A stretch of DNA of 64,000 bases, from positions 2,294,001 to 2,358,000 of the forward strand of contig NZ_OY764190.1 of NCBI RefSeq assembly GCF_963668215.1, given 5' to 3'. Made by a program: the position numbers and the translations under genes. The stretch is from an uncultured Desulfosarcina sp. Lineage in GTDB: Bacteria > Desulfobacterota > Desulfobacteria > Desulfobacterales > Desulfosarcinaceae. The notes under the pieces are model-generated. The model searched no databases. It was given only the letters and a program-made list of their open reading frames with translations, and was not told the origin of the DNA. This document shows, piece after piece, positions 1 through 9,116 of this stretch. How positions within the stretch are numbered: position 1 is the stretch's first letter; each line of letters starts with the position of its first letter.

Positions 1-591
1 CTTGTCGATGAGGCAGCCGGTGAACAGGGCCACCTTGAGGCCGGATCGGCCGGTCTTATCCAGAAACGGAACCTGTTTGTGGAAGGGTACCTTGGCCAGG
101 GGGCGGAAGTGGCGGTCCTGGATCAGGGGCGACATCACCCGAGCGCAGGAGGTCCCGACGATCTCGTTGACCGGTCGGGTGAACAGCTTCTGAAAGCGGG
201 CGCCCCATTCGGCCAGCCGGTCGAAAAGGGCCGGGTTGGCCAGCATCCCCTTGAGGATCAGCCGCTTGGCCGGCGGCAGGCCCATATATCCGGTGAGAAT
301 CGCGCGGGCCTTGAGAAAAATCTCCTGAACATCGACTCCGCTGGGGCAATTGGCGGCGCAGGACCCGCAGAGCAGGCATTTGTTGAGCCGCTGGTAGACG
401 CCTGCGGGATCATCGAACATGGACGCCATCAGGCCGCCCAGCAGGGCCAGCTTGCCGCGGGCTACGTCCGCCTCGCGCCCGGTCTGGTCGAATACCGGGC
501 AGACCGACTGGCACATGCCGCATTTCATACAGACCACGAGCTGACCTTCCAATTCCCGCATGAGGCGGACGAGTTCTTCCATCGATGCCAT
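1..591 (-). CDS. glcF: GlcF-like iron-sulfur subunit of a glycolate/D-lactate oxidase, C-terminus cut by window edge
   Basis: Only the first 197 codons are in the window; the frame is open through base 1. Two ferredoxin-type 4Fe-4S motifs are visible: CMKCGMCQSVCP near residues 21-32 and CLLCGSCAANCP near 71-82. The last visible residues (FTGC near 190) look like the start of the first CCG (cysteine-rich) domain. This order is that of GlcF, which passes electrons from a GlcD-type flavoprotein to the membrane pool. The ATG at 591 lies 4 bases past the glcD stop, so the two should be translationally coupled; an ATG at 582 is an alternative start. The rest of the protein (second CCG half) lies left of base 1. 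Confidence 0.88.
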   Translation of the reverse strand, partial: MASMEELVRLMRELEGQLVVCMKCGMCQSVCPVFDQTGREADVARGKLALLGGLMASMFDDPAGVYQRLNKCLLCGSCAANCPSGVDVQEIFLKARAILTGYMGLPPAKRLILKGMLANPALFDRLAEWGARFQKLFTRPVNEIVGTSCARVMSPLIQDRHFRPLAKVPFHKQVPFLDKTGRSGLKVALFTGCLIDK

Positions 592-595
592 GGCG

Positions 596-1984
596 CTAAA
601 CTTTCGCGGCGATAATTTTGCCGGGGTTGAGGATGTTTTTGGGATCCATAGCCCGTTTGATGCGTGATGAGAAGAGAATTGTTCCCGCACCGGTCTCATT
701 TTCCAGATAGCGGGACTTGGCCGTTCCAGTGCCGTGTTCACCGGAAAGGGTCCCGCCCATTTTCAGGGCTTCGTCGAAGATATCGTCGATGGCCTTCTCC
801 ACCCGCCCCCATTCTGTTGTGTCGCGTTTGTCCGTCAAAATGGTGGGATGCAGGTTGCCGTCCCCGGCATGGCCGAACGTGCCGATGGTCAGATCGTAGC
901 GTTTGGCGATGGCCTGGATGGCGGCCACCATGTCCGGGATGCGGCTGCGCGGAACGGTGGCGTCTTCCAGAACCAGGGTGGGCTTAAGCTGGGCAAGGGC
1001 CGAAAGGGCCGCGCGTCGGGCCGCCCAGACGCGATCGCGCTCGGCCGCATCCTGCGCCACGCGGATGGAGGTCGCTCCCATGGATTGGCACAATGCCTCC
1101 ACCCTGGCTGCGTCTTCTTCCACCTGGGCCTTGTGTCCGTCCAGTTCCACCAGCAGCATGGCCGCCGCATCGACGGGAAGGCCGGCCTTGCTGAAATCCT
1201 CGACGGCGCGGATCGTAAAATTGTCCAGAAATTCCAGGGTGGCCGGAACGATGCGGTCGGCAATGATGGCGGCTACGGCTTCCGAGGCTTTTTCCATGGA
1301 TTCGAAAACGGCCATCATGGCCTTGCGGTGGGCCGGCAGCGGGATCAGTTTGAGGATGATTTCGGCAAACACGCCCAAGGTCCCTTCAGAGCCCACCATC
1401 AGTCCGGTGAGGTTGTAGCCTGTGGCGCATTTGACCGTGCGGGACCCCGATTTAACCAGGTTGCCCTCCACATCGAAAAAGCTCAGGCCCATGACGTAAT
1501 CCCGGGTAACCCCGTATTTGAGCCCGCGCAGGCCGCCGGCGTTTTCGGCCACATTGCCGCCGATGGTGGAGACGGCCTGACTGCCCGGGTCGGGCGGATA
1601 GAACAGGCCTTTGGCCTCTACGGCGGCGGCCAGTTTGGCCGTGACCACACCGGGCTGGACCACGGCGTACATGTCTGCCTCGTTGATTTCAAGGATAGAT
1701 TTCAATCCGTTGGTGACGACGACCACGCCGTTTTCCAGGGGTACGGTGCCGCCGGAAAGGTTGGTGCCGGCTCCGCGAACGGTCAGCGGCAGGCCGTGAT
1801 CGTTGCACAGGCGCACGGCTTGTCCCAAGGCTTCGGTTGTGGTGGGCCGCACGACGATCCCAGGCCGGACCGGTTCGACAACGGCGGCGTCGTAAGCGTA
1901 GGTGTGCAGATCGGTGGCATCGGTCCAGCAGTTGTCCTTGCCCACAATGGTTTTGAATTTTTGGGCGATGGATTCGGCGATCAT
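596..1984 (-). CDS. glcD: FAD-linked 2-hydroxyacid (D-lactate/glycolate) dehydrogenase, GlcD type
   Basis: A 462-residue flavoprotein with an N-terminal PCMH-type FAD-binding domain (RGAGTNLSGG near residues 70-80, GGNVAENAGG near 142-151) and a C-terminal FAD-oxidase domain holding the HAGDGNLHP motif typical of GlcD and D-lactate dehydrogenases. Length matches the family. It likely oxidises D-lactate or glycolate to the 2-oxoacid and hands electrons to the Fe-S subunit encoded 4 bases downstream. It follows lutC by 8 bases, so lutABC and glcDF form one operon; together they would oxidise both lactate enantiomers to pyruvate. The exact substrate (lactate versus glycolate) cannot be settled from sequence. 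Confidence 0.9.
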   Translation of the reverse strand: MIAESIAQKFKTIVGKDNCWTDATDLHTYAYDAAVVEPVRPGIVVRPTTTEALGQAVRLCNDHGLPLTVRGAGTNLSGGTVPLENGVVVVTNGLKSILEINEADMYAVVQPGVVTAKLAAAVEAKGLFYPPDPGSQAVSTIGGNVAENAGGLRGLKYGVTRDYVMGLSFFDVEGNLVKSGSRTVKCATGYNLTGLMVGSEGTLGVFAEIILKLIPLPAHRKAMMAVFESMEKASEAVAAIIADRIVPATLEFLDNFTIRAVEDFSKAGLPVDAAAMLLVELDGHKAQVEEDAARVEALCQSMGATSIRVAQDAAERDRVWAARRAALSALAQLKPTLVLEDATVPRSRIPDMVAAIQAIAKRYDLTIGTFGHAGDGNLHPTILTDKRDTTEWGRVEKAIDDIFDEALKMGGTLSGEHGTGTAKSRYLENETGAGTILFSSRIKRAMDPKNILNPGKIIAAKV

Positions 1985-1992
1985 GGCGATCC

Positions 1993-2670
1993 TTATTTTC
2001 TTATGATTACAATCAACTCCTTCGGCCCATGTACCCCGAATACCAGGGTGAATTCGATGTCGGCGGTCTTGGACGGACCAGAGATCAGCAGGGCATTGGT
2101 GGGCATGCCTGCGGCCCAGTTTTCGGCCGTCATCATGGCGGTCATCGAATCGTAGATGGCATCGGCGTCCAGAACGGCCACGTGCACCGGTGGCACCAGG
2201 GACATGAGCCGCGGTTCTTCCGGCGTGGGCCAGAGCACTACGGCCCCGGTGTCGGCCACACCGCCGCGGGTACTGGTAACGGCCACGTCGACGGTCTCGA
2301 AAAGATCCTTTTTAAAGATTTCCACTTCCTGAATATACGGAACCCGTTCCGGCAAGCCTTTGGCATCGGCGGGCCATGCCGATTCGATTTCCGGACCGAT
2401 GGGGCTTTTCGGGCCGTACAGCAATCGCTTACAGTTCCTTTCCCGGGCCAGTTCCGCGAGCTTCTCCGGCCAGGCGGCGGCCTCCACGATGTAGACCTCG
2501 GTGCGAACCGCGGTCATCAATGCGGTCAACCGTTCGATTTTTTCATCGCGATCGAGGCGAGGTTCCTGGGGCAGCGGCGCATCCGGCACCTCGGTCTGTT
2601 CCGTACCGGATGCATACAGGCGTTTGAAGATGCGTTCCCGGGCCGGGTGGACGGCAGACGCGCTATTCAT
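1993..2670 (-). CDS. lutC: LutC/YkgG-family LUD-domain protein (L-lactate oxidation)
   Basis: A 225-residue protein of the LUD (LutC/YkgG) family: it has the C-terminal block with GAVVLWP, then LVPPVHVAVLDAD and GPSKTADIE typical of LutC. I chose the ATG at 2670, which overlaps the end of lutB by 8 bases and sits behind a G-rich Shine-Dalgarno-like stretch; an upstream ATG at 2724 would lie well inside lutB. LutC works with LutA and LutB in oxidation of L-lactate to pyruvate in the cytoplasm, as established for Bacillus subtilis lutABC. Confidence 0.87.
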   Translation of the reverse strand: MNSASAVHPARERIFKRLYASGTEQTEVPDAPLPQEPRLDRDEKIERLTALMTAVRTEVYIVEAAAWPEKLAELARERNCKRLLYGPKSPIGPEIESAWPADAKGLPERVPYIQEVEIFKKDLFETVDVAVTSTRGGVADTGAVVLWPTPEEPRLMSLVPPVHVAVLDADAIYDSMTAMMTAENWAAGMPTNALLISGPSKTADIEFTLVFGVHGPKELIVIIRK

Positions 2671-4096
2671 GGCGCACCCCCTCATTGCGTCGTACCCGTT
2701 CGTGAAGGCTACTGCGGGCCACACGCGGCGTTGTGCGGACCGAGGTCCACTGCTTCAGCGGTCCGACTTTCGGCAGGTGCTTTCCCATGGCACCGGCCAT
2801 GCGGGTGCCCATTTCATTTAGCACCGGCAGGCGGTTGGCCAGCTCCCAGCCTTTCCACACCATGGTTTCCGCCAGGTTCTTTTTGTACCCGCCACCAGGC
2901 ACCACGGCGGCCTTTTCCTGGTCGTAGCTTTCGTTGCGCAGGCGGCGGATCAGATCGGGGATGGGAATTTTGACCGGGCAGACTTCGCCGCAGGCGCCGC
3001 AAAGGCTGGATGCCGTGACCAGGACGCCGGTCCGTTCGAGGCCCTCCATCTGAGGCGTGAGGATCTTACCGATGGGGCCGGGATAGACGTGCCCGTAGGC
3101 ATGGCCGCCGATGCGCACATATACCGGGCAGTGGTTCAGGCAGGTGCCGCAGCGGATGCAGAGCAGGGTCTGGCGCAGCTGGGGATCGGCCAGGATGCGT
3201 GAGCGGCCGTTGTCCAGAATCACCAGGTGGACCTCCCGGGGACCGTCTTTTTGGCCCTTTTTACGAGCGGAGGTGATCATGTTGACATAGGTGGTGACGA
3301 TTTGGCCGGTGGCCGATCCGGTTAAAAGCCGCAGCAGGGGCGGCACGTCGGAAAGCTTTTCGACCACCTTCTCCAGGCCCATGACGGCGATATGCACATC
3401 GGGGGCGGTGGTGCACATGCGGCCGTTGCCCTCGTTTTCCACCAGCAGCAGGGTCCCGGTTTCGGCAATGGCGAAATTGACGCCGGAAAGTCCCACCGTG
3501 GCGCCGGCGAAGCGCTTGCGCAGCGCCTGCCGGGCGATGGCGGTCAGCTCTTCCACGTCTTCGGTGTAGGGTGTGTCCGCCAGTTTTTCGTGAAAGATGG
3601 CGGCCACCTCGTCCCTGTTCTTGTGAATGGCCGGTACGATGATGTGCGAGGGCGTTTCGTGATTGAGTTGGATAATGAACTCGCCCAGATCGGTTTCCAA
3701 AGCTTCGATGCCATGCTGTTCAAGAAAATGGTTCAGGTGCATCTCCTCGGAAACCATGGACTTGCCCTTGACCACCGCCGTTGCGTCATGACGGTGCAGG
3801 AGATCCAATACGATACGGTTGGCCTGGTCCGTATCTTCGGCCCAATGAACCTGGATGCCGTTTTGGATGCATTTGGCTTCGAGTTTCTCCAACAGTTTGG
3901 GGAGCTGTTTCAAAGCCCGGCGCTTGATGGCGTTGCCTGCGGCGCGCAGCCGCTCCAGTTCGTCGCTGTCCGTAAAAACCGTGCGGCGCTTGTCGACCAG
4001 AATGTCCATGGCATTGCGCAAATTTTTGCGAAGCTGGTCGTTTTTCAGGGCGCCTTCGATATTGCTCTTAAAATCGAATCCCGTTTTAGCGTCCAT
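2663..4096 (-). CDS. lutB: LutB-like LUD domain/4Fe-4S lactate oxidation protein
   Basis: A 477-residue protein with an N-terminal LUD domain (KGKSMVSEE, then ETGTLLLVENEGNGRM near residue 215) and two C-terminal 4Fe-4S motifs: CIRCGTCLNHCP near 315 and CGACGEVCP near 370. This is the LutB/YkgF arrangement. It sits between lutA (11-base overlap) and lutC (8-base overlap), the usual lutABC order, so the three proteins are probably made stoichiometrically. Function: iron-sulfur component of the L-lactate-oxidising complex, by homology. No missing motif was noticed. Confidence 0.9.
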   Translation of the reverse strand: MDAKTGFDFKSNIEGALKNDQLRKNLRNAMDILVDKRRTVFTDSDELERLRAAGNAIKRRALKQLPKLLEKLEAKCIQNGIQVHWAEDTDQANRIVLDLLHRHDATAVVKGKSMVSEEMHLNHFLEQHGIEALETDLGEFIIQLNHETPSHIIVPAIHKNRDEVAAIFHEKLADTPYTEDVEELTAIARQALRKRFAGATVGLSGVNFAIAETGTLLLVENEGNGRMCTTAPDVHIAVMGLEKVVEKLSDVPPLLRLLTGSATGQIVTTYVNMITSARKKGQKDGPREVHLVILDNGRSRILADPQLRQTLLCIRCGTCLNHCPVYVRIGGHAYGHVYPGPIGKILTPQMEGLERTGVLVTASSLCGACGEVCPVKIPIPDLIRRLRNESYDQEKAAVVPGGGYKKNLAETMVWKGWELANRLPVLNEMGTRMAGAMGKHLPKVGPLKQWTSVRTTPRVARSSLHERVRRNEGVRHE

Positions 4097-4832
4097 TGGT
4101 TCTCTCCCAGAGAAATTCGGCCAGGTGTTTGCCGTCGATGGCCATGCCCTCGTGGGCCATGGCGCCGGTGATGTTCATCAGGCAGCCACAGTCGCCGGCG
4201 AGCAGCGTGGAAGCGCCGGTTTGCCGGATGTCGGCGACCTTGTCCTTGACCATGGCCGCGGAAATCGCCGGCTGCTTGACGGCAAAGGTGCCCCCGAAGC
4301 CGCAGCATTCGGTCTCGCGCGCAAGCTCCACCAGGGTTACGTTTTTCAATTGCCCGATCAGGTCCTTGGCATACTGGATCACCCTCATTTCGCGCAGGGC
4401 GTGGCAGGAGCTGTGCCAGGTGACCGTTACCGGATCGCCCCGGTCTTCGAATGTCGCGTTCAGAACGGTGGCCAGGTATTCGAACAATTCGTAGACCCGG
4501 CCGGCGAACCGGCGGGCGGCCGCTTCCTCGGCCCTGCCGGCAAACAGGTCCGGGTAGTGATGCTTCATCATGCCGGCACAGGAGCCGGAGGGAACCACAA
4601 TGGGATAGGGTTGGGAAAACGCTTTAATCTGTTTGCGGGCTACGGCCCGGGCCTCTTCGATAAATCCGGAATTGTAGGCCGGCTGGCCGCAGCAGGATTG
4701 GTCCGGCGGGAAGATGACGTCCACCCCCCGGGACTGAAGCAGCCGGATGGCCGCCATCCCGGCATCGGGATAGACGGCATCCATCAGGCAGGTGCCGAAA
4801 AAATAGACGCTTCCGGGCAGATCGGGAGACAT
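4086..4832 (-). CDS. lutA: LutA-like cysteine-rich (CCG) domain protein
   Basis: A 248-residue protein with two CCG domains: FFGTCLMDAVYPD at the N-terminus with its CCGQPAYNSGF partner, and a second set (WHSSCHALRE, then ECCGFGGTFAVK). This is the LutA/YkgE family, which belongs with LutB and LutC in lactate oxidation. I prefer the ATG at 4832 because the family begins just before FFGTC; an ATG at 4919 would add 29 residues that look unlike the family, and neither has a clear ribosome-binding site. It is the first gene of the operon, and an insertion sequence ends about 95 bases upstream. Confidence 0.85.
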   Translation of the reverse strand: MSPDLPGSVYFFGTCLMDAVYPDAGMAAIRLLQSRGVDVIFPPDQSCCGQPAYNSGFIEEARAVARKQIKAFSQPYPIVVPSGSCAGMMKHHYPDLFAGRAEEAAARRFAGRVYELFEYLATVLNATFEDRGDPVTVTWHSSCHALREMRVIQYAKDLIGQLKNVTLVELARETECCGFGGTFAVKQPAISAAMVKDKVADIRQTGASTLLAGDCGCLMNITGAMAHEGMAIDGKHLAEFLWERTNGR

Positions 4833-4925
4833 TGAATGTTTCACGGCTTTTTCCCAGTGTAGGGTATCGGCTATCGAAAAACGGATTTGTAGAAAAGATA
4901 CATCGTCAGGCGGCGGCAAGCAATC

Positions 4926-4963
4926 CCAATAATATTCAGTAAAATCCGGTTAAGGAATTGCAT
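4926..4963. repeat. Left terminal inverted repeat of the IS
   Basis: It matches the reverse complement of 6213-6250 at about 32 of 38 positions. It starts CCAATAATATTC and ends GAATTGCAT. Confidence 0.85.
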
Positions 4964-5065
4964 AAAAATAATTTAAAATCAGCAGGTTAAACGATATTTT
5001 TGCTTGACATTGGGTCGTCAATATGGGCGGCGTTTTGTATGCCCTATTATATCAAGAGGTTATAC

Positions 5066-6226
5066 ATGCCACGCACATTCGACCCTTTCCAAAAGCTCAA
5101 TGCCCTGGAGTTTTTCTCTTTTTTTCAACCAGCGACTGAGGCAACATCACGGATGCCAGCTCTTGATTCCAAAGGAAACCGACCATTGCAGATGACTTTT
5201 GAGGAACATCTGCGCGCGCTGGTTTACTTTCATCTTGAAGAACACCATTCTGCTCAACACCTGCTGCAAGTGCTTGAAGAAGATGATTTTGCCAAAAGTG
5301 CCATCGCACCAGAAAACGGAATCAAAAAGAGCAGCTTCTCAGAGGCCACCAACAGCCGGGGACTTGAACAGTTCATGTATGTCTATCAGAACTTACAAGC
5401 TCAGGCATCTTCGATTTTACCCAAGCAACATCCCGAACTCGGTGATCTGGTGGGGATCGACGGTTCCCTCATCGATGCAACCTTATCCATGCATTGGGCC
5501 GACTACCGTAAAAAATCCAAGAAGGCGAAGGTCCACGTCGGTTTTGATCTGAACCGGGCGATTCCAAGAAAGCTTTATCTTACCGATGGTAACGGGGCTG
5601 AAAGACCTTTCGTCAGCTTGATCCTGTCTGACGGTCAAACCGGTGTGATGGACCGGGGTTATCAAAGCCATCAACGCTTTGACCAATGGCAGAATGATGG
5701 AAAGCTGTTTATGTGCCGGATTAAAGCCAGCACCAAGAAAACGATCATTAAACAAAACCCCATTGCCTCTGATAGTATCGTTTTTTTTGATGCCATCGTT
5801 GTTCTGGGCACCACGGAAGTCAATCAAACACAAACCCCACTTCGTTTGGTGGGTTACGAGGTGGATCGCGTTAAATACTGGATCGCTACGAATCGTTTTG
5901 ATTTAACTGCCGAGCAAATCGCCACTGCCTATAAGCTCCGATGGGATATCGAAAATTTTTTCGCTTGGTGGAAACGGCACCTTAAAGTGTATCATCTCAT
6001 CGCCAGGAGCGAGCATGGCTTGATGGTGCAAATTCTGGCAGGTCTGATCACCTATTTGTTGCTGGCAATCTATTGCCATCGCCAATTTAACGAGCGCGTT
6101 TCCATCAAGAGAGTCCGCCAACTGCGCATAAAAATCCGGAATGAATTACGCGCTGGTGTTTTTGGCAAACCCCCTGATTCAAATTTTAAAGAGCAAGAAT
6201 TACATACCGTTAATGCAAGTACTTAG
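5066..6226 (+). CDS. IS4-family DDE transposase
   Basis: A 386-residue DDE transposase. The IS4-group signature Y-(2)-R-(3)-E-(6)-K is present as YKLRWDIENFFAWWK near residues 290-304 and provides the catalytic Glu. The first Asp is in GIDGSLIDA near 133 and the second in GVMDRGYQSH near 196. I chose the ATG at 5066, preceded by AAGAGGTT, rather than one at 5000 that lacks a ribosome-binding site and adds 22 unlikely residues. The gene is uninterrupted and its stop lies in the right inverted repeat, both fitting a functional element. Confidence 0.93.
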   Translation: MPRTFDPFQKLNALEFFSFFQPATEATSRMPALDSKGNRPLQMTFEEHLRALVYFHLEEHHSAQHLLQVLEEDDFAKSAIAPENGIKKSSFSEATNSRGLEQFMYVYQNLQAQASSILPKQHPELGDLVGIDGSLIDATLSMHWADYRKKSKKAKVHVGFDLNRAIPRKLYLTDGNGAERPFVSLILSDGQTGVMDRGYQSHQRFDQWQNDGKLFMCRIKASTKKTIIKQNPIASDSIVFFDAIVVLGTTEVNQTQTPLRLVGYEVDRVKYWIATNRFDLTAEQIATAYKLRWDIENFFAWWKRHLKVYHLIARSEHGLMVQILAGLITYLLLAIYCHRQFNERVSIKRVRQLRIKIRNELRAGVFGKPPDSNFKEQELHTVNAST

Positions 6227-6250
6227 CCGGAAATTACTGAATAATATTGG
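6213..6250. repeat. Right terminal inverted repeat of the IS
   Basis: Inverted partner of 4926-4963. It contains the transposase stop codon (6224-6226) and ends AATAATATTGG. Confidence 0.85.
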
Positions 6251-6528
6251 TTCTGCCAATAACGGGGTCCGATTATTATTAACGGCAGAATCGTGTCAAC
6301 AGGGATTTTTCAGACGAATCGGCCGTTAACGGGTTTCGCTGTCGCCTTGGCGGTTTGTCCTTGGAGGTCTCGCCACCGAGGCGTTTATAAGCGAATCGCT
6401 GCTCAGCGAAAGGCGATAATGACGGTGTGAATTCCTTCGTGGGTTGTTATTGCCGTTTCAATAACGGAGTAAAACGGCAACATGAAGAGAAGTCGGGATA
6501 CTGTCAACAATATTCGAATATGCCGTTT

Positions 6529-6789
6529 TCAAAGGATGCGGCCCTTCTTCCCGTAGACGGCTTCAACGAGTTCCTGGCTGCTTTTTCCCGAGGCGTCTAT
6601 GCCGAGTTCTTTGACCTCGTCATCCAGGAAATAGGAATATTCGGAAACCAGGGGATAACAGGTTTCATAGGACTCGAAATAATCGCTGTCCGACGCCGCT
6701 TCTTTAAAAGACGTCGTTACGTCTTCGATCAGCTTGACGGCCCTGCCGAGGACTTGTTTTGTTAAGAACGATCGTCGTGTTCGATCCAT
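6529..6789 (-). CDS. Small conserved-looking hypothetical protein with an N-terminal RRSFL motif
   Basis: An 86-residue protein of unknown function, last gene of a four-gene operon, 21 bases after the 337-residue protein. Its start (MDRTRRSFLTKQ) matches the twin-arginine consensus S/T-R-R-x-F-L-K, but the following residues (VLGRAVKLIEDV) are not a convincing hydrophobic core, so a real Tat signal is doubtful. The rest is acidic and helical with one Cys (YETCYPL). GGAAGA lies before the ATG. I do not recognise the family. Confidence 0.6.
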   Translation of the reverse strand: MDRTRRSFLTKQVLGRAVKLIEDVTTSFKEAASDSDYFESYETCYPLVSEYSYFLDDEVKELGIDASGKSSQELVEAVYGKKGRIL

Positions 6790-6810
6790 GAGGGTCTTCC
6801 GGTTTTGCGG

Positions 6811-7824
6811 TTAATGATCGTGGTAGCAGCAGTGACACATTTCGAGATCTGTTTCCAAAGAAAAACACAATTCCCCGGCAGACCACCACCAGGGACGGAT
6901 CACCTGATAAGCGGATTCGTCGGGAGAAGTGCAGGTCTCGGGCAGCTGGAAGCCTTCGGCTGTCAGGCGATCATTGACCATTTGAACGTAAGCCTCCCTG
7001 CTTGGCAAATGACGGTGGCTTCCGTTGTCGCTGGCATTCATCGCAAAGCCGGCAACCAGATGGAACAGCTCGATGTCGCTGTCCAGCTTTTCTTGGCAGC
7101 AATGGTTTTTGTCTATATCGAATCGGGTCCATTTTTTACGGGCAAAAATAGCGGCATAAGGGGAAATCTTGAATGTATATCCACAAATGGAAAACAGTTT
7201 GTCAAAGAAGAAAAAGGCCAGATCCCACCCGGGCACGTTGCGATCGATTCCTCCCGGAACAACGGCTTCGACTTTTCCGTTTTGCTCCGTTTCGATGTAA
7301 AGCCCGTCCACCCGCACATCCCGCCACCGATTGGGCGCCATACCTTCGAGTTCGATGAAATTTCTGCTTGTATCGGTTCGAAAATCCAGGTACCCCACGA
7401 CAAAACAACTGTCGTCGATACAGTCCTGCCCGGTCAGGCTGGGTGTGCCCGTGTGATCGAAAAGCGTCCCCAGGCGCAGCAGGGTTTCCGTACAGGAGTA
7501 GCTGTCCAGTAAGGGATCGTCGGCAGCGGGATAATACTTGACGGCCAACCGGCCCGTCACCGGCGTAGCGCCGGGAGAAACCGGGTTTGTGAACGGCTCT
7601 TCACCCTGAAGGGTATGGGCCTCTACGAGGGCCAATTGATAGGCCCCCGTATTCTCCTGAAACCACAGGTTCCAGCCGGGTAATCCTTCGCGACTGTTGA
7701 AAAAATTGATTTGAGACAGCTCAAAATGCTTCCGCGCGCCCTCATCATGAAAGAGAAAATGGAAGAGGCGGTAAAAGAATTCCTCACCGATGCGAACGGG
7801 ATCGATACTGTTTCCGACAGCCAC
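6811..7824 (-). CDS. Unrecognised 337-residue protein of the MBL-fold operon
   Basis: I do not recognise this protein. It has no clear signal peptide or membrane segment, is rich in aromatic residues, and ends with a Cys/His cluster (MCHCCYHDH) that could bind metal. Other Cys/His pairs are at KNHCCQEK near 245 and a GQDCIDDSC stretch near 133. The likely start is the GTG at 7824, which overlaps the TAG stop of the preceding membrane protein by one base (TAGTG), a sign of translational coupling. Context suggests it works with that membrane protein and the Tat-exported MBL-fold protein. Confidence 0.7.
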   Translation of the reverse strand: MAVGNSIDPVRIGEEFFYRLFHFLFHDEGARKHFELSQINFFNSREGLPGWNLWFQENTGAYQLALVEAHTLQGEEPFTNPVSPGATPVTGRLAVKYYPAADDPLLDSYSCTETLLRLGTLFDHTGTPSLTGQDCIDDSCFVVGYLDFRTDTSRNFIELEGMAPNRWRDVRVDGLYIETEQNGKVEAVVPGGIDRNVPGWDLAFFFFDKLFSICGYTFKISPYAAIFARKKWTRFDIDKNHCCQEKLDSDIELFHLVAGFAMNASDNGSHRHLPSREAYVQMVNDRLTAEGFQLPETCTSPDESAYQVIRPWWWSAGELCFSLETDLEMCHCCYHDH

Positions 7825-9083
7825 TATTTTTCAGTCCCTGTATGGTCGACCCGGTAGCCGGGCCATCTGTCCATGAAGTAGTCCTGAATATTCAGCAGGA
7901 CGATAATCATCACCAGAAATGCGGAGGGGTTCTCGGACGGATGGGACACGCCTGAACAGACGCCCAGCACGACTGGCGCCCACCGATAGTAGCACCACGC
8001 AAAGACAAGGCCTGCAATGATGGCAATGCCGGTAGTAAGTATCCCTTTCAACCAAAGCTTCATGGATGAAAAGGCACTACCGAAATATAGATTCAGGATA
8101 ATTGCCGGAACCAGTATGAAATTGCCCATGGTTACGGTGTGGCTGTACCGCCATCCGAAGTTGGCATCGTTTTGTCCTCCGATGTAGGCCTCGTCCCAGA
8201 GATAATCCATGATGTAAAGCTGGAAGCTGAAAAGCGCATATCCCAGCGCCAGACCGCCCAGAGCGACAAAAAGAACTCTCCAGGGCTGCTTTTTAACCAA
8301 GGTCCACGGGCGTCCCTCCCACAACTGCAGGGAAATAAAAATCACGATAACGGTACAAAACAGAATCCCCAGGCCGTATTCGGCACTGTTCGTTTGGGCG
8401 ATTTGTTTCCACCACGGCGGCACGGCGGTGTATATCTGTGCCGGGTAGAACATGGAACCGATGTGTGGATGAAAAAAAATCAGGAAAAGGGGAATGGAGA
8501 GCATTGCCATGAGCAGCCAGTTCGCCAGCCCCTGAGCCGGCTGGGGGTCATTTGGCCAGATGTCCTTGCCGACGCCGACCAGCAGCACCGTAGTGAGCCA
8601 CAAAAAGGGCACCGAAAGGCAGATGAAGGACCACGAGGTCGTCTCGCGGGTCGACATGACATCCTGACCCAACTGTCCGTATGTGGCAAGGCTGTTCCAG
8701 TTGAAATAGGTAACGCCGTATTTTCCGATGATGAAGAAAAGAACCCCGAAAATGAGGGTAAAGTAAACCAGAAGTGAGGTGGTCGTAAAGATACCGCCTT
8801 TTTTCAAGGGGTGCGATTCGGCCAGAAATCGATTGGTAAAGGGCCAGAAATCGAAAAATTCAACGTGCCACATGATGACGAGCAGCATCCAGATGACAAG
8901 TGAGAAACCGAGCAGCGGCGTATAAAGTTTGAAGATGCCGCTGTTGGAAAAAAAGATCCACCACAACGCGATGGCAGTAATTGCCAGTACAAGCAAATTT
9001 ACAAGACCGGAGGCCCACAGGCCCCACCTGGGGACCAGGTTTCGTGCGGCCAGCCAGTTTTGATCAGCATTTCGTATCTCCAT
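7824..9083 (-). CDS. Polytopic membrane protein of unknown function
   Basis: A 419-residue integral membrane protein with roughly ten to eleven hydrophobic segments (for example residues 26-48, 54-75, 101-121, 155-175, 190-210, 240-262, 275-297, 325-345, 350-370 and 388-405). Aromatic residues are abundant. No transporter family signature stood out. AGAGGTCATGTT precedes the ATG at 9083. It lies between the Tat-exported MBL-fold gene and the 337-residue protein, overlapping the latter by one base, so it may be the membrane anchor or channel of the set. Confidence 0.75.
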   Translation of the reverse strand: MEIRNADQNWLAARNLVPRWGLWASGLVNLLVLAITAIALWWIFFSNSGIFKLYTPLLGFSLVIWMLLVIMWHVEFFDFWPFTNRFLAESHPLKKGGIFTTTSLLVYFTLIFGVLFFIIGKYGVTYFNWNSLATYGQLGQDVMSTRETTSWSFICLSVPFLWLTTVLLVGVGKDIWPNDPQPAQGLANWLLMAMLSIPLFLIFFHPHIGSMFYPAQIYTAVPPWWKQIAQTNSAEYGLGILFCTVIVIFISLQLWEGRPWTLVKKQPWRVLFVALGGLALGYALFSFQLYIMDYLWDEAYIGGQNDANFGWRYSHTVTMGNFILVPAIILNLYFGSAFSSMKLWLKGILTTGIAIIAGLVFAWCYYRWAPVVLGVCSGVSHPSENPSAFLVMIIVLLNIQDYFMDRWPGYRVDHTGTEK

Positions 9084-9116
9084 AACATGACCTCTATTCT
9101 GGACAGGAAAACTTGG

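Larger units (their letters stand above)
4926..6250. mobile_element. IS4-type insertion sequence, complete with terminal inverted repeats
   Basis: The element is 1325 bp and carries one transposase. The ends are imperfect inverted repeats of about 38 bp: the left starts CCAATAATATTCAGTAAAAT at 4926, and the reverse complement of the right end starts CCAATATTATTCAGTAATTT; both finish with CTTGCAT/ATTGCAT-like sequence. The transposase stop codon lies inside the right repeat. I see no convincing target-site duplication in the 10-12 bases flanking either end, so the insertion may be old or one end may have been altered. The copy looks intact and possibly active. Confidence 0.85.

Noticed and set aside
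734..2155. Long plus-strand open frame opposite glcD and lutC
   Set aside because: It is the antisense of well-supported genes, lacks a ribosome-binding site, and its Gly/His-rich composition is typical of the complement of GC-rich coding DNA. The same holds for 25311-26402 (minus), 39778-41388 (plus) and 47329-49020 (plus).
5000..5065. Upstream ATG for the transposase
   Set aside because: It adds 22 residues without a ribosome-binding site; ATG 5066 has AAGAGGTT at proper distance.
6251..6528. Possible remnant gene right of the IS
   Set aside because: Short frames only, no recognisable domain; some small inverted words but no clear second element.
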